Assembly (NCBI GenBank): GCA_009268125.1
Contig: WBOU01000005.1
Span: 310,001-374,000 of the forward strand
Reading direction: 5' to 3'
Length of the DNA: 64,000 nucleotides
Source of the DNA: Chloroflexia bacterium SDU3-3
GTDB taxonomy: Bacteria > Chloroflexota > Chloroflexia > Chloroflexales > Roseiflexaceae
Part shown: piece after piece, positions 16,807 through 25,940 of the stretch
Layout of the letters: every line of letters starts with the position of its first letter
How positions within the stretch are numbered: the first letter of the stretch is position 1
Notes under the pieces: model-generated
What the model was told of the DNA's origin: nothing
The model's input: only the letters and a program-made list of their open reading frames with translations
Databases searched by the model: none
Translations under genes and position numbers: made by a program

Positions 16807-19800
16807 TTAGCGTGCTCCCTCTATGATCGCTTGCAAACGTAGCCGTTCACCATTGGCTTCCAACAAAATAAACGTGTGCTCAGCATCTTTTAGGAGCAGC
16901 AGCGCAGCCTCGATCTGCCCAGATCGGATCAGCACCACGCCGCGCGCCATATGTGTGCGCGCCAGCTCGAACTGATCCTTGGTCTCGGTGAAGATCTGGG
17001 CGCTCTCGTCGAGCAGGGCCTGGTGCAATGGGTCGTCGGCGGGCAGCGCGAGCGCCAGCAGCCGGCCAGCGATGCCCTGGTCGTGCTTGCTGTGGATGCG
17101 GCGGGCGATCTCCAACGCCTGCCGCGCGTGGGCCTGGGCGTGGTCGCGCTGGCCAAGCGCGCTGTGGGCCTCGGCCAGCCCGCTCAGCGCCTCGGCGCGC
17201 AGCCGGTCGGACTGCGACTCGTTGGCGAGGGCGAGCGCGCGGGCGGCGGCGGCGGCGGCCTCGTGGTGGCGGCCCATGGCGCAGAGCGCGAAGGCGTAGT
17301 TGGCCAGCGAGCTGCCCTCCTGGTAGCCGCTGCCCAGCAGCCGATGGATCTCGACCGCATCCTCATAGGCCCGCACGGCGGTGGCGTAGTCGCCCTGGTG
17401 GTACGAGATCAGCCCCAGCGTGTCGTAGGCCTGCGCGATATTGCGGCGGTCGTTCATCTCGCGCGAGAGATCGAGGGCCTGCTGGCAGCGCAGGCGGGCC
17501 TCGTGGTAGCGGCCCAGGCTGATCAGGGCGTAGGCGCTATTCAGGCTGGCGAAGACGCCCATGTAGCGCAGGTTGATGCGCGCCACGATCTCCTCGGTGA
17601 TGCGGTAGTGGTCTAGCGCCTTCTCGTACTCGCTCTGCAGCTGCCAGAGGTAGCCGAGGTTGTTGTGGGCGGTGGCCAGGCCGGGCAGGTCGTCGATCAT
17701 CTCGCGGATGCGCAGGCTATGCTCGAAGTGCTGGCGCGAGCGCGGGTAGTCGCCGCGCATACCGTAGACTGCGCCCAGGGTGGACTGGAGCCGGGCCTCG
17801 ATCTGCTCATCCTCGTGGGTGCGCGGGTCGCGGGTGATGTGGCGCAGGCCCTCCTCGCAGGCGGCGATGGCCTGGTCGTGCTCGCCGCGGCGCTGGTGGA
17901 TGAGCGCGATGTCGGCGCAAACGATCGGGATAGCCAGCACCGAGAGGCCCTCGGCCCCCGAGCGGGCGATGGCCATGGCCCGCCCCAGGTCGTCGAGCGC
18001 CTGGTTGTACTGGCCCTGTTTCTCAAGCACGCTGCCGCGCTTGCCGTAGGCGCGGCGGGCCACCTCGGCGGTGATGTCGGGCGCGGCCAGCACCTGGCTG
18101 TGCTGGGCCAGTGCGTCGTCGTAGCGCCCGATGGTGGCCAGCACATCGCCCAGCGCGTCGCGGGCGCGCCAGGTGCGTGGGTCGGCGGCATCGTCGAGCG
18201 CCTCAAGCGCCCACTCGTAGTACTGGATGGCCTCATCGCTGGCGTAGATGGCGCTGGCCGCATCACCCGCCATCAACAGGTAGTCGATGGCCTTCTCGCG
18301 CCGGTCGCTCAGGCGGTAGTGGTGGGCGATCAGGCCCAGGTAGTCGTCGAGGTCGCCAGCGTAGCGCCGCTCAAGGTACGCGCCGATCCGCCCGTGCAGA
18401 TCGCGGCGGCGCGAGTAGAGCATGGATTGGTAGGCAACCTCTTGGATCAGGGCGTGGCGAAAGATGTGCACGCGCTCCGGCTCGATCCGCTCCAGCTGGG
18501 TGAACTCGTGCTCATCCAGGCGCACCAGCTGCCGCACCAGCGTGCCCTGCTCCACCGGCTGGAGCGCGCGCAGCACGCCGAAGGGGATGCGCTGGCCGAT
18601 CACCGAGGCGACGCGCAGGATGGTGCGGCTGGTCTCCTCGAGCTGGTCGATGCGGGCCAGCAGCAGCCCGTGGAGGCTGTCGGGCAGATTGTCGAGCGCG
18701 GGCTGCAGGTCGGCGGCATCGAGCTGGTCGGCGGCATAGCCTGCCCGCTCAAGGTCGTGCACCTTGGCGAACACGGCGTGGATCAGCTCGTTCAGGAACA
18801 GCGGGTTGCCCGCCGCCCGCTCGATGATCTGGTCGATAGTCTCGGCGGGCAGGCTGGATGCGCCGCCCAGCAGCGCGATCAGCTGGCTGCTGTGCTCGGC
18901 GGAGAGCTCGCGCAGGCGCAGCAGGGGCGCATCCTCGGGCAGATCTAGCTCGGGGCGGTGGACGCCCACCAGCAGCACGGTGTGGCCCGCCAGCTTGGGG
19001 CCGACCTGCTGCCACAGATCGAGCGAGATCGGGTCGGCCCAGTGCAGATCTTCAAACAGGGCCAGGATAGGGCCGTCGTGCGCGGCGTGCACCAGCAGCT
19101 GCTCAAGCAGCTCGAAGCGGCGCTGCTGGCGCTGCTTGGGATCCAGGCCGCGGGTGAGGCGGTTCTCGGGGATGTCGAGCCGGGCCAGATCGCCCATAAT
19201 CGGCAGCCACTCCTCCATCTCGGGGCCAAGCTTGGCCAGCTCGGCCCCCAGCTTGCGGATGCGCTGGGCGTTGCTGTCGCTGGCCACGATGCCGCAAAGC
19301 GATTTCAGCCACTCGGCCCAGGCGTTGTAGGGGATGCCGCTGGCGTAGGAGTAGCACGAGGCCGAGATGGTGCGGAAGCCGGCCGCCTGGGCATCGGCCA
19401 CCAGCGCGGCGGTGAGGCGCGACTTGCCCACGCCCGCCTCGCCCACGATCCGCACCGCGCTGCCCTGGCCCGCCTTCACCGCGGCGATGTGCTCGCGCAG
19501 CCAGGCCAGCTCCGGCTCGCGCCCGATCAAAGGGCCATCTGCAGGCAGCAGCTCCTCGGCCACCGACTCGCGCAGCGAGACGATGCGCAGCAGCGGCACC
19601 GGGTTGGACTTGCCCTTCAGGCTGACCTCGCCGCGCGGCTCGCAGACCACCCGCGCGTCGACCTCGTCGGCCACCGCCTGGCTGCACCAGACCTCGCCCC
19701 ACGCGGCGTTGCTCATCACGCGGGCGGCCACATTCACCGCGTCGCCCATCATGGTGTACTCTTTTCGGGCGGCGCTGCCTACATTCCCCGCGAACACCGT

Positions 19801-21075
19801 GCCCAGATTCAGCCCGATGCGCTGGGCCAGCACCACCGCGCCCTCGCCCATAGCGGCCTGCAGCGAGGCGAGCACCTGGGGCATGCGCTCCTGCATGGCG
19901 ATGGCGGCCATGGCGGCGCGCTCGGCGTGATCTTCGTAGGCGATCGGCGCGCCGAACATAGCCACCAGCTTCAGGCCCTCGTCGGCCACATCGACCTTGT
20001 TGATCACGCCACCGAACAGCTCCACCGCCTCCTGCATGCTGGTGATGTAGGTCTGGATGGCCTGGGCGGCGTGGGCGGGCGGCAGGTACTCGGCCAGATC
20101 TTCTAGCCCCACCACCTGCGCAAACAGCGCGGTGACGGGGCGCAGCTCGGCCTCGATCTGGGGCAGCTGCGGGTCGAGCTGGATCTTCTCTAGCAGCGAC
20201 GCGGCTAGGTAGGGGCTAGTGCGGTTGAGGTCGTCGATCAGCGGGGGGATGGCCAGCTCGGGCGCGGCCACATCGGGCAGCAGCTCGGGCGGGGGCTGGT
20301 AGGCCAGGGCCGTTCCGCCCAGCGCATCCAGCCGCAGGAAGCCCGGCGCGGCTGCAGCGCCCTGGGCCAGCGCGCCGATCTGGCCCAGCATGCCTGGGCC
20401 AATCACCACCTCGCGCGGGCCAGCCAGGCCCTCGGCGGTGGCCACACGGTTCACGGTGGGGCCGAGCACCGCGCAGTAGCGGGCGTGCTCCAGGCCCACG
20501 CTGGCGAAGGCCACCGGCCCGCTCTCCACCCCGATATGCAGGTGCATCGGGAAGGAGCCGACACCCAGGACCACATGCGTATAGTCGCGCAGGGCCTCCT
20601 GAAGCGCCAGCGACGCGCCCGCCGCCGCACGGGCGTGGTCGGCCTCGCCAAAAAACACCAGCAGGGCATCGCCGCCGAAGGCGATCAGATCGCCGCCGTA
20701 GCGCTCGATCCGCTCGATCATAATGTCGAAAATATGGTTGAGCGCGCCGGTCACGCGCTCGATACCCTCGCGGCCCATGGTCGCCAGGCGCTCGGCCAGG
20801 GCGGTGGAGCCGGAGAGATCGGCAAACAGCAGCGACCCGGTGCGCCAGAGCAGCCAGGGGTTCTCGCGCCGCTCGTGCAGCAGCTCGTGGGTGAGGATAC
20901 GCGGCAGGTAGGTGGTGACGGTGTAGCGCGAGGCCGCAAGGTGCACAAAGGCCTCAAGCGTGTACGCGCCCAGGCCCGAGTCGCGCTGGCCATCAATGGC
21001 CTCGACCAGCTCGGATGGGAGGTAGCGGCGCAGGTGCTTGGGGTCAAGCACGCCAGGATCATTCGGCTCCGCCAT
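16807..21075 (-). CDS. Twin nucleotide-cyclase domain / STAND ATPase / TPR signalling protein
   Basis: 1422 residues, no signal peptide. Domains in order: class III cyclase 1 (about 75-260; FADLSGS with Asp86, GGD with Asp136); class III cyclase 2 (about 312-505; Gln321 in place of the first metal Asp, Lys361, Asn449 and Arg453 in GDAVNVAAR); AAA/STAND ATPase (about 517-850; GREPELAWLREH, P-loop GEAGVGKS 546-553, LFEDLHWAD Walker B); helical linker; then about ten tetratricopeptide repeats (from about 1000 to 1400; for example AHNNLGYLWQLQSEYEKALDHY). This arrangement fits a ligand- or protein-sensing switch whose output may be cAMP or cGMP. It lacks the kinase domain of TOMM-associated kinase/cyclase fusions. 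The NHLP-like peptide follows directly. Confidence 0.9.
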   Translation of the reverse strand: MAEPNDPGVLDPKHLRRYLPSELVEAIDGQRDSGLGAYTLEAFVHLAASRYTVTTYLPRILTHELLHERRENPWLLWRTGSLLFADLSGSTALAERLATMGREGIERVTGALNHIFDIMIERIERYGGDLIAFGGDALLVFFGEADHARAAAGASLALQEALRDYTHVVLGVGSFPMHLHIGVESGPVAFASVGLEHARYCAVLGPTVNRVATAEGLAGPREVVIGPGMLGQIGALAQGAAAAPGFLRLDALGGTALAYQPPPELLPDVAAPELAIPPLIDDLNRTSPYLAASLLEKIQLDPQLPQIEAELRPVTALFAQVVGLEDLAEYLPPAHAAQAIQTYITSMQEAVELFGGVINKVDVADEGLKLVAMFGAPIAYEDHAERAAMAAIAMQERMPQVLASLQAAMGEGAVVLAQRIGLNLGTVFAGNVGSAARKEYTMMGDAVNVAARVMSNAAWGEVWCSQAVADEVDARVVCEPRGEVSLKGKSNPVPLLRIVSLRESVAEELLPADGPLIGREPELAWLREHIAAVKAGQGSAVRIVGEAGVGKSRLTAALVADAQAAGFRTISASCYSYASGIPYNAWAEWLKSLCGIVASDSNAQRIRKLGAELAKLGPEMEEWLPIMGDLARLDIPENRLTRGLDPKQRQQRRFELLEQLLVHAAHDGPILALFEDLHWADPISLDLWQQVGPKLAGHTVLLVGVHRPELDLPEDAPLLRLRELSAEHSSQLIALLGGASSLPAETIDQIIERAAGNPLFLNELIHAVFAKVHDLERAGYAADQLDAADLQPALDNLPDSLHGLLLARIDQLEETSRTILRVASVIGQRIPFGVLRALQPVEQGTLVRQLVRLDEHEFTQLERIEPERVHIFRHALIQEVAYQSMLYSRRRDLHGRIGAYLERRYAGDLDDYLGLIAHHYRLSDRREKAIDYLLMAGDAASAIYASDEAIQYYEWALEALDDAADPRTWRARDALGDVLATIGRYDDALAQHSQVLAAPDITAEVARRAYGKRGSVLEKQGQYNQALDDLGRAMAIARSGAEGLSVLAIPIVCADIALIHQRRGEHDQAIAACEEGLRHITRDPRTHEDEQIEARLQSTLGAVYGMRGDYPRSRQHFEHSLRIREMIDDLPGLATAHNNLGYLWQLQSEYEKALDHYRITEEIVARINLRYMGVFASLNSAYALISLGRYHEARLRCQQALDLSREMNDRRNIAQAYDTLGLISYHQGDYATAVRAYEDAVEIHRLLGSGYQEGSSLANYAFALCAMGRHHEAAAAAARALALANESQSDRLRAEALSGLAEAHSALGQRDHAQAHARQALEIARRIHSKHDQGIAGRLLALALPADDPLHQALLDESAQIFTETKDQFELARTHMARGVVLIRSGQIEAALLLLKDAEHTFILLEANGERLRLQAIIEGAR

Positions 21076-21215
21076 AGTCCATCCTTTGGCCGATATATGC
21101 CGGGGTTGCTAGGGTTTGCATGCCGCTCTTCTCATTATACAAAAAACGGCATGCCCACGCACAGTGGGCATCTGCGCCGGTAGGGTCTATGTGTTCTCGA
21201 CAGGGCGCCGATTCT

Positions 21216-21311
21216 TTTACCACGAAGACTCCAAGACACCAAGAAAAGGGAACCAACCACCACCAGGCGCGAAGATTCGGACGATCCTTCGCGTCTTCGT
21301 GGTAAAGAAGG
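21216..21311. repeat. R2 repeats in inverted arrangement
   Basis: One array (ACCACGAAGACTCCAAGACA and on) and its complement (CGCGTCTTCGTGGTAAAG) face each other about 40 bases apart in the gap between the cyclase gene and the glycosyltransferase-like gene. The rest of this 340-bp gap holds no gene. Confidence 0.8.
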
Positions 21312-21413
21312 TTCGGTGAATCAAGTGTGTATAGGCCCTGCCTGCGTCGGCCAGCTGGCGGGTGCTCTGTTGCTCTGCTCTATATAAACGCAGCAGAGAG
21401 CGCTCTTTTCTCC

Positions 21414-22817
21414 CTAGCGGGCGATCCGCGCGCTGCCATCGGGGAAGTCGACGATCAGCGCGCCCTGCTCGTAGTTGGCCTCGGCGATCTCCCATGTGGG
21501 GGCGAAGACGGGCGTGGTGCGCTTGCCGCAGGCCAGGCGGATAGCGGCGCGGGCGTGGTCCTCGGCCACGGGCGGGTTGAGCACGATCATACGCTCGACC
21601 TTGCGCTGGGCGCAGGTGTCGAGCGCAAGGCGGAACAGGCTGCCGCCAGCGCCGGTGGCGGCGGCGAAGCGCTGCTCGCGGGCGTAGCTCTCGGCTGCGC
21701 CGTAGGCTAGGGCCAGGGCGGCCAGGGCGGCCAGCGCGCCCGCTGCCCAGCGCCCGCGCGGCCAGGGCAGCCGCCCCAGGGCCACGCCAGCGGCGCAGGC
21801 CGCCACGATCATGGGCAGGTAGAGGTAGCGCGCGTTGGGCGGCGCGGTGAAGGGCGCGGTGGGGGCCAGGGTGCAGCCCAGCGCGGCCAGGGCCAGCAGC
21901 CCGCCAAGGGCGCGGCGGCGGGCTAGCGCGGCCCCGGCCTGCGCCAGCAGCGCCAGCACCAGCGCGCCGCCCAGCCACACCAGCCAGGCGGCGTCGGCCC
22001 GCTCGCTGCCGGGCAGCGGCGCGGCCAGCAGCGCGATGGCGCGCAGCGGGTTGAGCGCCACATGCAGCCCTAGGCCGTAGTGCCCGCCACCTACCACATA
22101 GTTGCGCTGCTCGATGTGGAGCTGGATGGCCAGGTAGACCACCGTAATCAGCGCGGGCAGGGCGTAGCGCGCCCAGGCGGCGGGGCGGCCAAGCCAGCGG
22201 CGCGTGTCGCCCTGGGCTAGCCAGCCGTCGGCCAGCACCAGCAGCGGCAGGGCCGCGATCGCGCTCTCCTTGGACAGCAGCGCCAGCGCCATGCACAGCG
22301 CGGCCAGCGCGCGCAGCCCCCACTCGCGCCGCGCCCCCGCCGCGCCCCAGGCACCCACCCAGGCGTGCGCCATCAGCAGCAGCCACAGGCAGGCCAGCAG
22401 GTCGCTCTGGGCCGAGATCCAGACCACCGCCTCGAAGGGCGCGGGGTGCACCGCCACCGCGCAGGTGGCCAGCCCGGCGACCCAACCGCGCCCACCGGAC
22501 AGCCGCCACACCAGCAGGCCCGCCAGCGCGGCGTTGGCCGCGTGCAGCGCCATGCTGGCCGCGTGGAAGCCGCCCCAGCCCAGCCCGAAGCTGTGGCCCT
22601 GCACCCAGAAAGCCACCCAGATCAGCGGGCGGTAGAAGTGGCTCTGTTCAATATCAAACGCGCCCCGCAGCATCTTGGGGAAACTGTAGGTGTAGCCGCC
22701 GATCAGCCACTGGAAGTCGTCGGCGGCGAAGGGGCGGGCGGGCAGCGCGCGGTAGGTGAGCAGCGTCAGCGCGGCAGCGGCGAGGGCGAGCAGGGCGGTC
22801 AGGCGTCGTAGGTTCAT
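21414..22817 (-). CDS. Multipass membrane glycosyltransferase-like protein (GT39/ArnT type)
   Basis: About 467 residues with roughly ten membrane helices. After the first helix comes ARPFAADDFQWLIGG, an acidic pair in the first outer loop as in lipid-linked sugar transferases of the GT-C class. HFYRPLIWVAFW, FHAASMALHAANAALAGLL and LALLSKESAIAALPLLVLADG are further typical pieces, and a soluble C-terminal domain of about 90 residues follows. Sugar donor and acceptor are unknown. I start at ATG 22817 before the first helix, because the longer frame runs into an R2 repeat. Confidence 0.7.
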   Translation of the reverse strand: MNLRRLTALLALAAAALTLLTYRALPARPFAADDFQWLIGGYTYSFPKMLRGAFDIEQSHFYRPLIWVAFWVQGHSFGLGWGGFHAASMALHAANAALAGLLVWRLSGGRGWVAGLATCAVAVHPAPFEAVVWISAQSDLLACLWLLLMAHAWVGAWGAAGARREWGLRALAALCMALALLSKESAIAALPLLVLADGWLAQGDTRRWLGRPAAWARYALPALITVVYLAIQLHIEQRNYVVGGGHYGLGLHVALNPLRAIALLAAPLPGSERADAAWLVWLGGALVLALLAQAGAALARRRALGGLLALAALGCTLAPTAPFTAPPNARYLYLPMIVAACAAGVALGRLPWPRGRWAAGALAALAALALAYGAAESYAREQRFAAATGAGGSLFRLALDTCAQRKVERMIVLNPPVAEDHARAAIRLACGKRTTPVFAPTWEIAEANYEQGALIVDFPDGSARIAR

Positions 22818-22937
22818 GCGGTTGGCTCTGGCGCAGGCAGCGGAGCGTGGCTGTCGGCACCAATTGGCGGTTCCTCTCTTCGGCTGGGCCGGGTTGCCCG
22901 CTAGGATACCACGAACTCGCCCATACAGTGGGAGCGG

Positions 22938-22972
22938 GATAACCACGAAGACGCCAAGGCACAGGGGGAAAG
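22938..22972 (+). repeat. R2 short-period repeat
   Basis: ACCACGAAGACGCCAAGGCA unit in the otherwise gene-free 22818-23213 interval. Confidence 0.7.
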
Positions 22973-23213
22973 AAGCGGCAGCGCTCGTGCATCTTCTCTT
23001 ATGTCAAAAAACCTACAATATCCACTGAGGATAGCCCGCATCTAGATATTTAAGCCGCCGTTGCAAACATGGACTCTGCGAGGGGTGCTAGAAAAACCAC
23101 ACGGCGCTGGCGACCAGAGTACTACGCCATGGGCCGCCCGCAGCGGGGCCGCTCTGCTATACTGCCAGTAGGCGCCCGCGTGCGGCGCTACCGACCAAGC
23201 GCCAGGAACGCCC

Positions 23214-24092
23214 ATGCTGCTCCACAAGCTCCACATAGAAGATCACAAGCTCGCCGCGCTCGCGCTCAACCCCGACGCCGACGGCGAACCGATCATCCTG
23301 CTCCACGGCATCAACCTCTCCCCCAGCTTCTGGCGCACCGACGATCTGTTCACCCGCCACGGCCCGTGCCACGCGCTGACGCTCCCCGGCCACTTCCCGG
23401 GGGCCTTCCCGCCCAACATGCCCGAGAGCGCGCTGGATGCGGCCAGCATCGCGCGGCTGCTGGCCGCCACCATCCGCCAGCTGGTGGGCGATCGCCCTGT
23501 GACCGTGGCGGGCATCTCCACCGGCGGATTCGCCGCGCTGGCCCTGGCGGCCCACGAGCCGCAGCTGGTGCGCCGCGTGGTCTCGATCTCGGGCTTCGCC
23601 GAGGGCGGCTGGACCGGCATGCTGGGCACCTACCAGGCATGGCTGCGCGACACGCCGCCGCACTACCGCCGCTTCCGCATCCTCTGGCAGCTCAGCCACC
23701 TGAGCCAGGGCTTCTTCCGCCGCTTCGTGTGGCCCACCCTGGTGGCCGACCGCGCCACCTTCAACCGCTACCCCCAGCTCTCGACGCTGATCAGCCATAT
23801 CTACGCCGACTGGGTGCACCAGGACATGGACATGGTGGCCATGTACTACCGCCGCATGCCCGACATCAGCATCGCCGACATGCTGCCCAGCATCCGCGCC
23901 CAGACCCTGGTGCTGGCGGGCGACAGCGACCCGACCGTGCCGCCCGAGCAGTCGCGCCTGATCGCGCGGCTGGTGCCGGGGGCCGAGCTGGCCATGCTGG
24001 AGGGCGCTGGCCACCTACTGTTCGCCGAGCGTCCCCACATGTACGACACTATCATCGAGGGCTGGCTCCAGCGCACCCGCGACAACAGCTAG
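23214..24092 (+). CDS. Alpha/beta hydrolase
   Basis: 292 residues. Oxyanion region ILLHGINLSPSFW, nucleophile elbow GISTGG (Ser of G-x-S-x-G, about residue 103), acid AGDSDPTVPPEQ and catalytic His in LEGAGHLLFAERP. A cap domain (about 140-210) is rich in aromatic and Arg residues. No signal peptide. Substrate unknown; the pattern fits small-ester or C-C hydrolases. Its strong terminator is shared with the convergent aspS. Confidence 0.88.
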   Translation: MLLHKLHIEDHKLAALALNPDADGEPIILLHGINLSPSFWRTDDLFTRHGPCHALTLPGHFPGAFPPNMPESALDAASIARLLAATIRQLVGDRPVTVAGISTGGFAALALAAHEPQLVRRVVSISGFAEGGWTGMLGTYQAWLRDTPPHYRRFRILWQLSHLSQGFFRRFVWPTLVADRATFNRYPQLSTLISHIYADWVHQDMDMVAMYYRRMPDISIADMLPSIRAQTLVLAGDSDPTVPPEQSRLIARLVPGAELAMLEGAGHLLFAERPHMYDTIIEGWLQRTRDNS

Positions 24093-24105
24093 GCGGGGCG
24101 GGTCT

Positions 24106-24154
24106 GGCGCAAAAAGGCGGCTGGGGAAGCAATCCCCAGCCGCCTTTTTGCGCC
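24106..24154. terminator. Bidirectional terminator
   Basis: A 22-bp stem (24106-24127 with 24133-24154) containing A5 and T5 runs, between the hydrolase gene and the convergent tRNA synthetase gene. Confidence 0.9.
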
Positions 24155-24165
24155 AAGCAAACGGC

Positions 24166-25473
24166 CTAGGGCGCAAGCCGGTTCAGGTCACGCGGGAAGA
24201 GCGTGGTCTCGCGCACGTTCGGCACCTCGATCATGCGGGCCAGCCAGCGCTCTAGGCCGATGGCGAAGCCGCCGTGTGGCGGCATGCCGTACTTGAAGGC
24301 CATCAGGTAGCTCTCGAACGGCTCGGCGGCGATGCCCCGCGCCTCCAGCGCCGCCAGGTAGTCCTCGTAGCGGTGCAGCCGCTGGCCGCCCGTCACCAGC
24401 TCCAGCCCGCGAAACAGCAGGTCGAAGCTATTCGAGTAGGCCGGGCGCTCAGGGTCGGCGTGGGTGTAGAAGGGCCGCTTGGCCATCGGGTAGCCCCACA
24501 CGAACAGGAACTCCGACCCGTGCGTCCGCTTGGCCCACTCGCCCAGCCAGCGCTCGTGCGCGGGGGCCAGGTCCGGCTCGTGGCGCGCGTCCTCGCCGGT
24601 CTCGCGGTAGATCAGCTCCAGCGCCTCGGTGAAGTGGATAGCCGGGATCTGCTCGGGCACCTCGGGCAGGGCCACCTTCAGCAGGGACAGCGCCTCGGCG
24701 GCGTCCTCGCGCATGCTGGCGATCATGCCCCGCAGCGCCGTGGTGAGCACGGCCATCACGTCGCGGTGGTCGCGGATGAAGCCCAGCTCGCAGTCGAGCG
24801 ACACGTACTCGTTCAAGTGGCGCGGCGTGTCGTGCGGCTCGGCGCGGAACACCGGCGCGACCTCGAACACCCGCTCGAACACACCGACCATGGTCTGCTT
24901 GTAGAACTGCGGGCTCTGCGCCAGGTAGGCCTTCTGGCCAAAGTACTCGATCGCAAACACGTTCGCGCCGCCCTCGGTGGCCGAGGCCACCACCTTGGGT
25001 GTCTGGATCTCGGTGAACGCCATGCCGCGCAGCGTCTCGCGGAAGCCGCGCATGGATGCCGACGAGAGCGCGAAGATCGCGCGGTGGCGCAGGTGGCGCA
25101 GCGCCAGCGGCGCGTGATCCAGGATGGTGGGCAGCTGGGCCTTGATCGTGGGCCGGAACATGTCGAAGGGCGGCGGCTCGTGCGAGCGCGAGAGCACCTC
25201 GACCTGCGGCGCGTGGATCTCGACACCGCCCGGGGCCTGCGGCACGGCCACCGCCTGCCCCGTAATGCTCAGCACGGTCTCGGGGTGCAGCGCAGCCACC
25301 TGCGCGGCCAGCGCGGGGTCGTCGATCACGATCTGGGCGAGGCCCTTGGCGTCGCGGAGGATGAGGAAGCTGACGTTGGCCAGCTGGCGCAGGCGGTGCA
25401 GCCAGCCGCACAGGCGGACGGTCTCGCCGCTGTGCTGGCCGATCTCGGTGGACCAGATACGGGCGTGTTCCAT
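24166..25473 (-). CDS. aspS: Aspartyl-tRNA synthetase, archaeal/eukaryal type
   Basis: 435 residues, shorter than bacterial AspRS (about 590) because the GAD insertion is absent. N-terminal OB-fold (ETVRLCGWLHRLRQLANVSFLILRDAKG) binds the anticodon. Class II core: motif 1 in the RETLRGMAFTEIQTPKVV region, motif 2 FRAEPHDTPRHLNEYVSLDCELGFI, motif 3 GGFAIGLERWLARM. AYLAQSPQFYKQ matches AspRS rather than AsnRS. Such enzymes are often non-discriminating and also charge tRNA-Asn with Asp. The start at 25473 has GGAGG six bases upstream. A T-box leader with a GAC-like specifier precedes it, supporting the Asp assignment. Confidence 0.88.
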   Translation of the reverse strand: MEHARIWSTEIGQHSGETVRLCGWLHRLRQLANVSFLILRDAKGLAQIVIDDPALAAQVAALHPETVLSITGQAVAVPQAPGGVEIHAPQVEVLSRSHEPPPFDMFRPTIKAQLPTILDHAPLALRHLRHRAIFALSSASMRGFRETLRGMAFTEIQTPKVVASATEGGANVFAIEYFGQKAYLAQSPQFYKQTMVGVFERVFEVAPVFRAEPHDTPRHLNEYVSLDCELGFIRDHRDVMAVLTTALRGMIASMREDAAEALSLLKVALPEVPEQIPAIHFTEALELIYRETGEDARHEPDLAPAHERWLGEWAKRTHGSEFLFVWGYPMAKRPFYTHADPERPAYSNSFDLLFRGLELVTGGQRLHRYEDYLAALEARGIAAEPFESYLMAFKYGMPPHGGFAIGLERWLARMIEVPNVRETTLFPRDLNRLAP

Positions 25474-25787
25474 GGGGTGCCTCCACAAGATTGTGCCGCT
25501 CGCCGCAGGCTGCGTGCGAGGGGCAAACATAGCCCCCGCTCGCCATGCGGACGAGGGGGGCCAGCTCGTGGTGCCACCGCATTTCGCCGTGCGCGCTGGA
25601 GGGGCGCGCCGGCCTTCGGGTGCCCGCTAACGGGGGCAGGGCGGCGGGGCTTACTGTGCGGCGCAGGCCGCGGTTCTCCCCGCGCTCGGGAGGGTCTTCG
25701 CCAGGGGAGCGGAGGCCGCGCTCACAGCTCTGCGCAGCTCTCTGAGGCTCTGCTCATCCCCGCTACTTGTCTCCGTCATCGCTTTCG
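25474..25787 (-). promoter_or_regulatory. T-box riboswitch upstream of aspS
   Basis: The minus-strand leader holds, in order: GACAAGTAGC (25771-25762, stem I AGUA-like element), AGAGAGCTG near 25740, a GAAGACCC stretch where GAC (25696-25694) sits where a specifier codon is expected, and the conserved T-box AAATGCGGTGGCACCACG (25584-25567). The UGGC bulge would pair with G73-CCA of tRNA-Asp. A hairpin with complementary CCCCC and GGGGG arms follows before the ribosome-binding site. It should sense uncharged tRNA-Asp. Whether control is by termination or by translation is unclear from the sequence. Confidence 0.75.
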
Positions 25788-25793
25788 CATGGA

Positions 25794-25822
25794 AGCATAC
25801 CAGCTGCGCCGCACGATGTCAA
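25794..25822 (-). promoter_or_regulatory. Promoter of the T-box-aspS transcript
   Basis: TTGACA (25822-25817), an exactly 17-base spacer and TATGCT (25799-25794), placing the start a few bases before the T-box leader. Confidence 0.75.
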
Positions 25823-25865
25823 AGGCCTTTTGGCCGATGTCAGCGGAACGAGCCGATGGGCAACG

Positions 25866-25940
25866 AATACCACGAAGACGCAAAGGCACGAAGGCGAACA
25901 AACCAAATCACCACCAGGACTCCAAGGCTCCAAGGTTCAG
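25866..25940 (+). repeat. R2 short-period repeats
   Basis: Two arrays: ACCACGAAGACGCAAAGGCA and on, then CACCACCAGGACTCCAAGGC and on. They lie in the 25823-26120 gap, which holds no gene. Confidence 0.75.
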
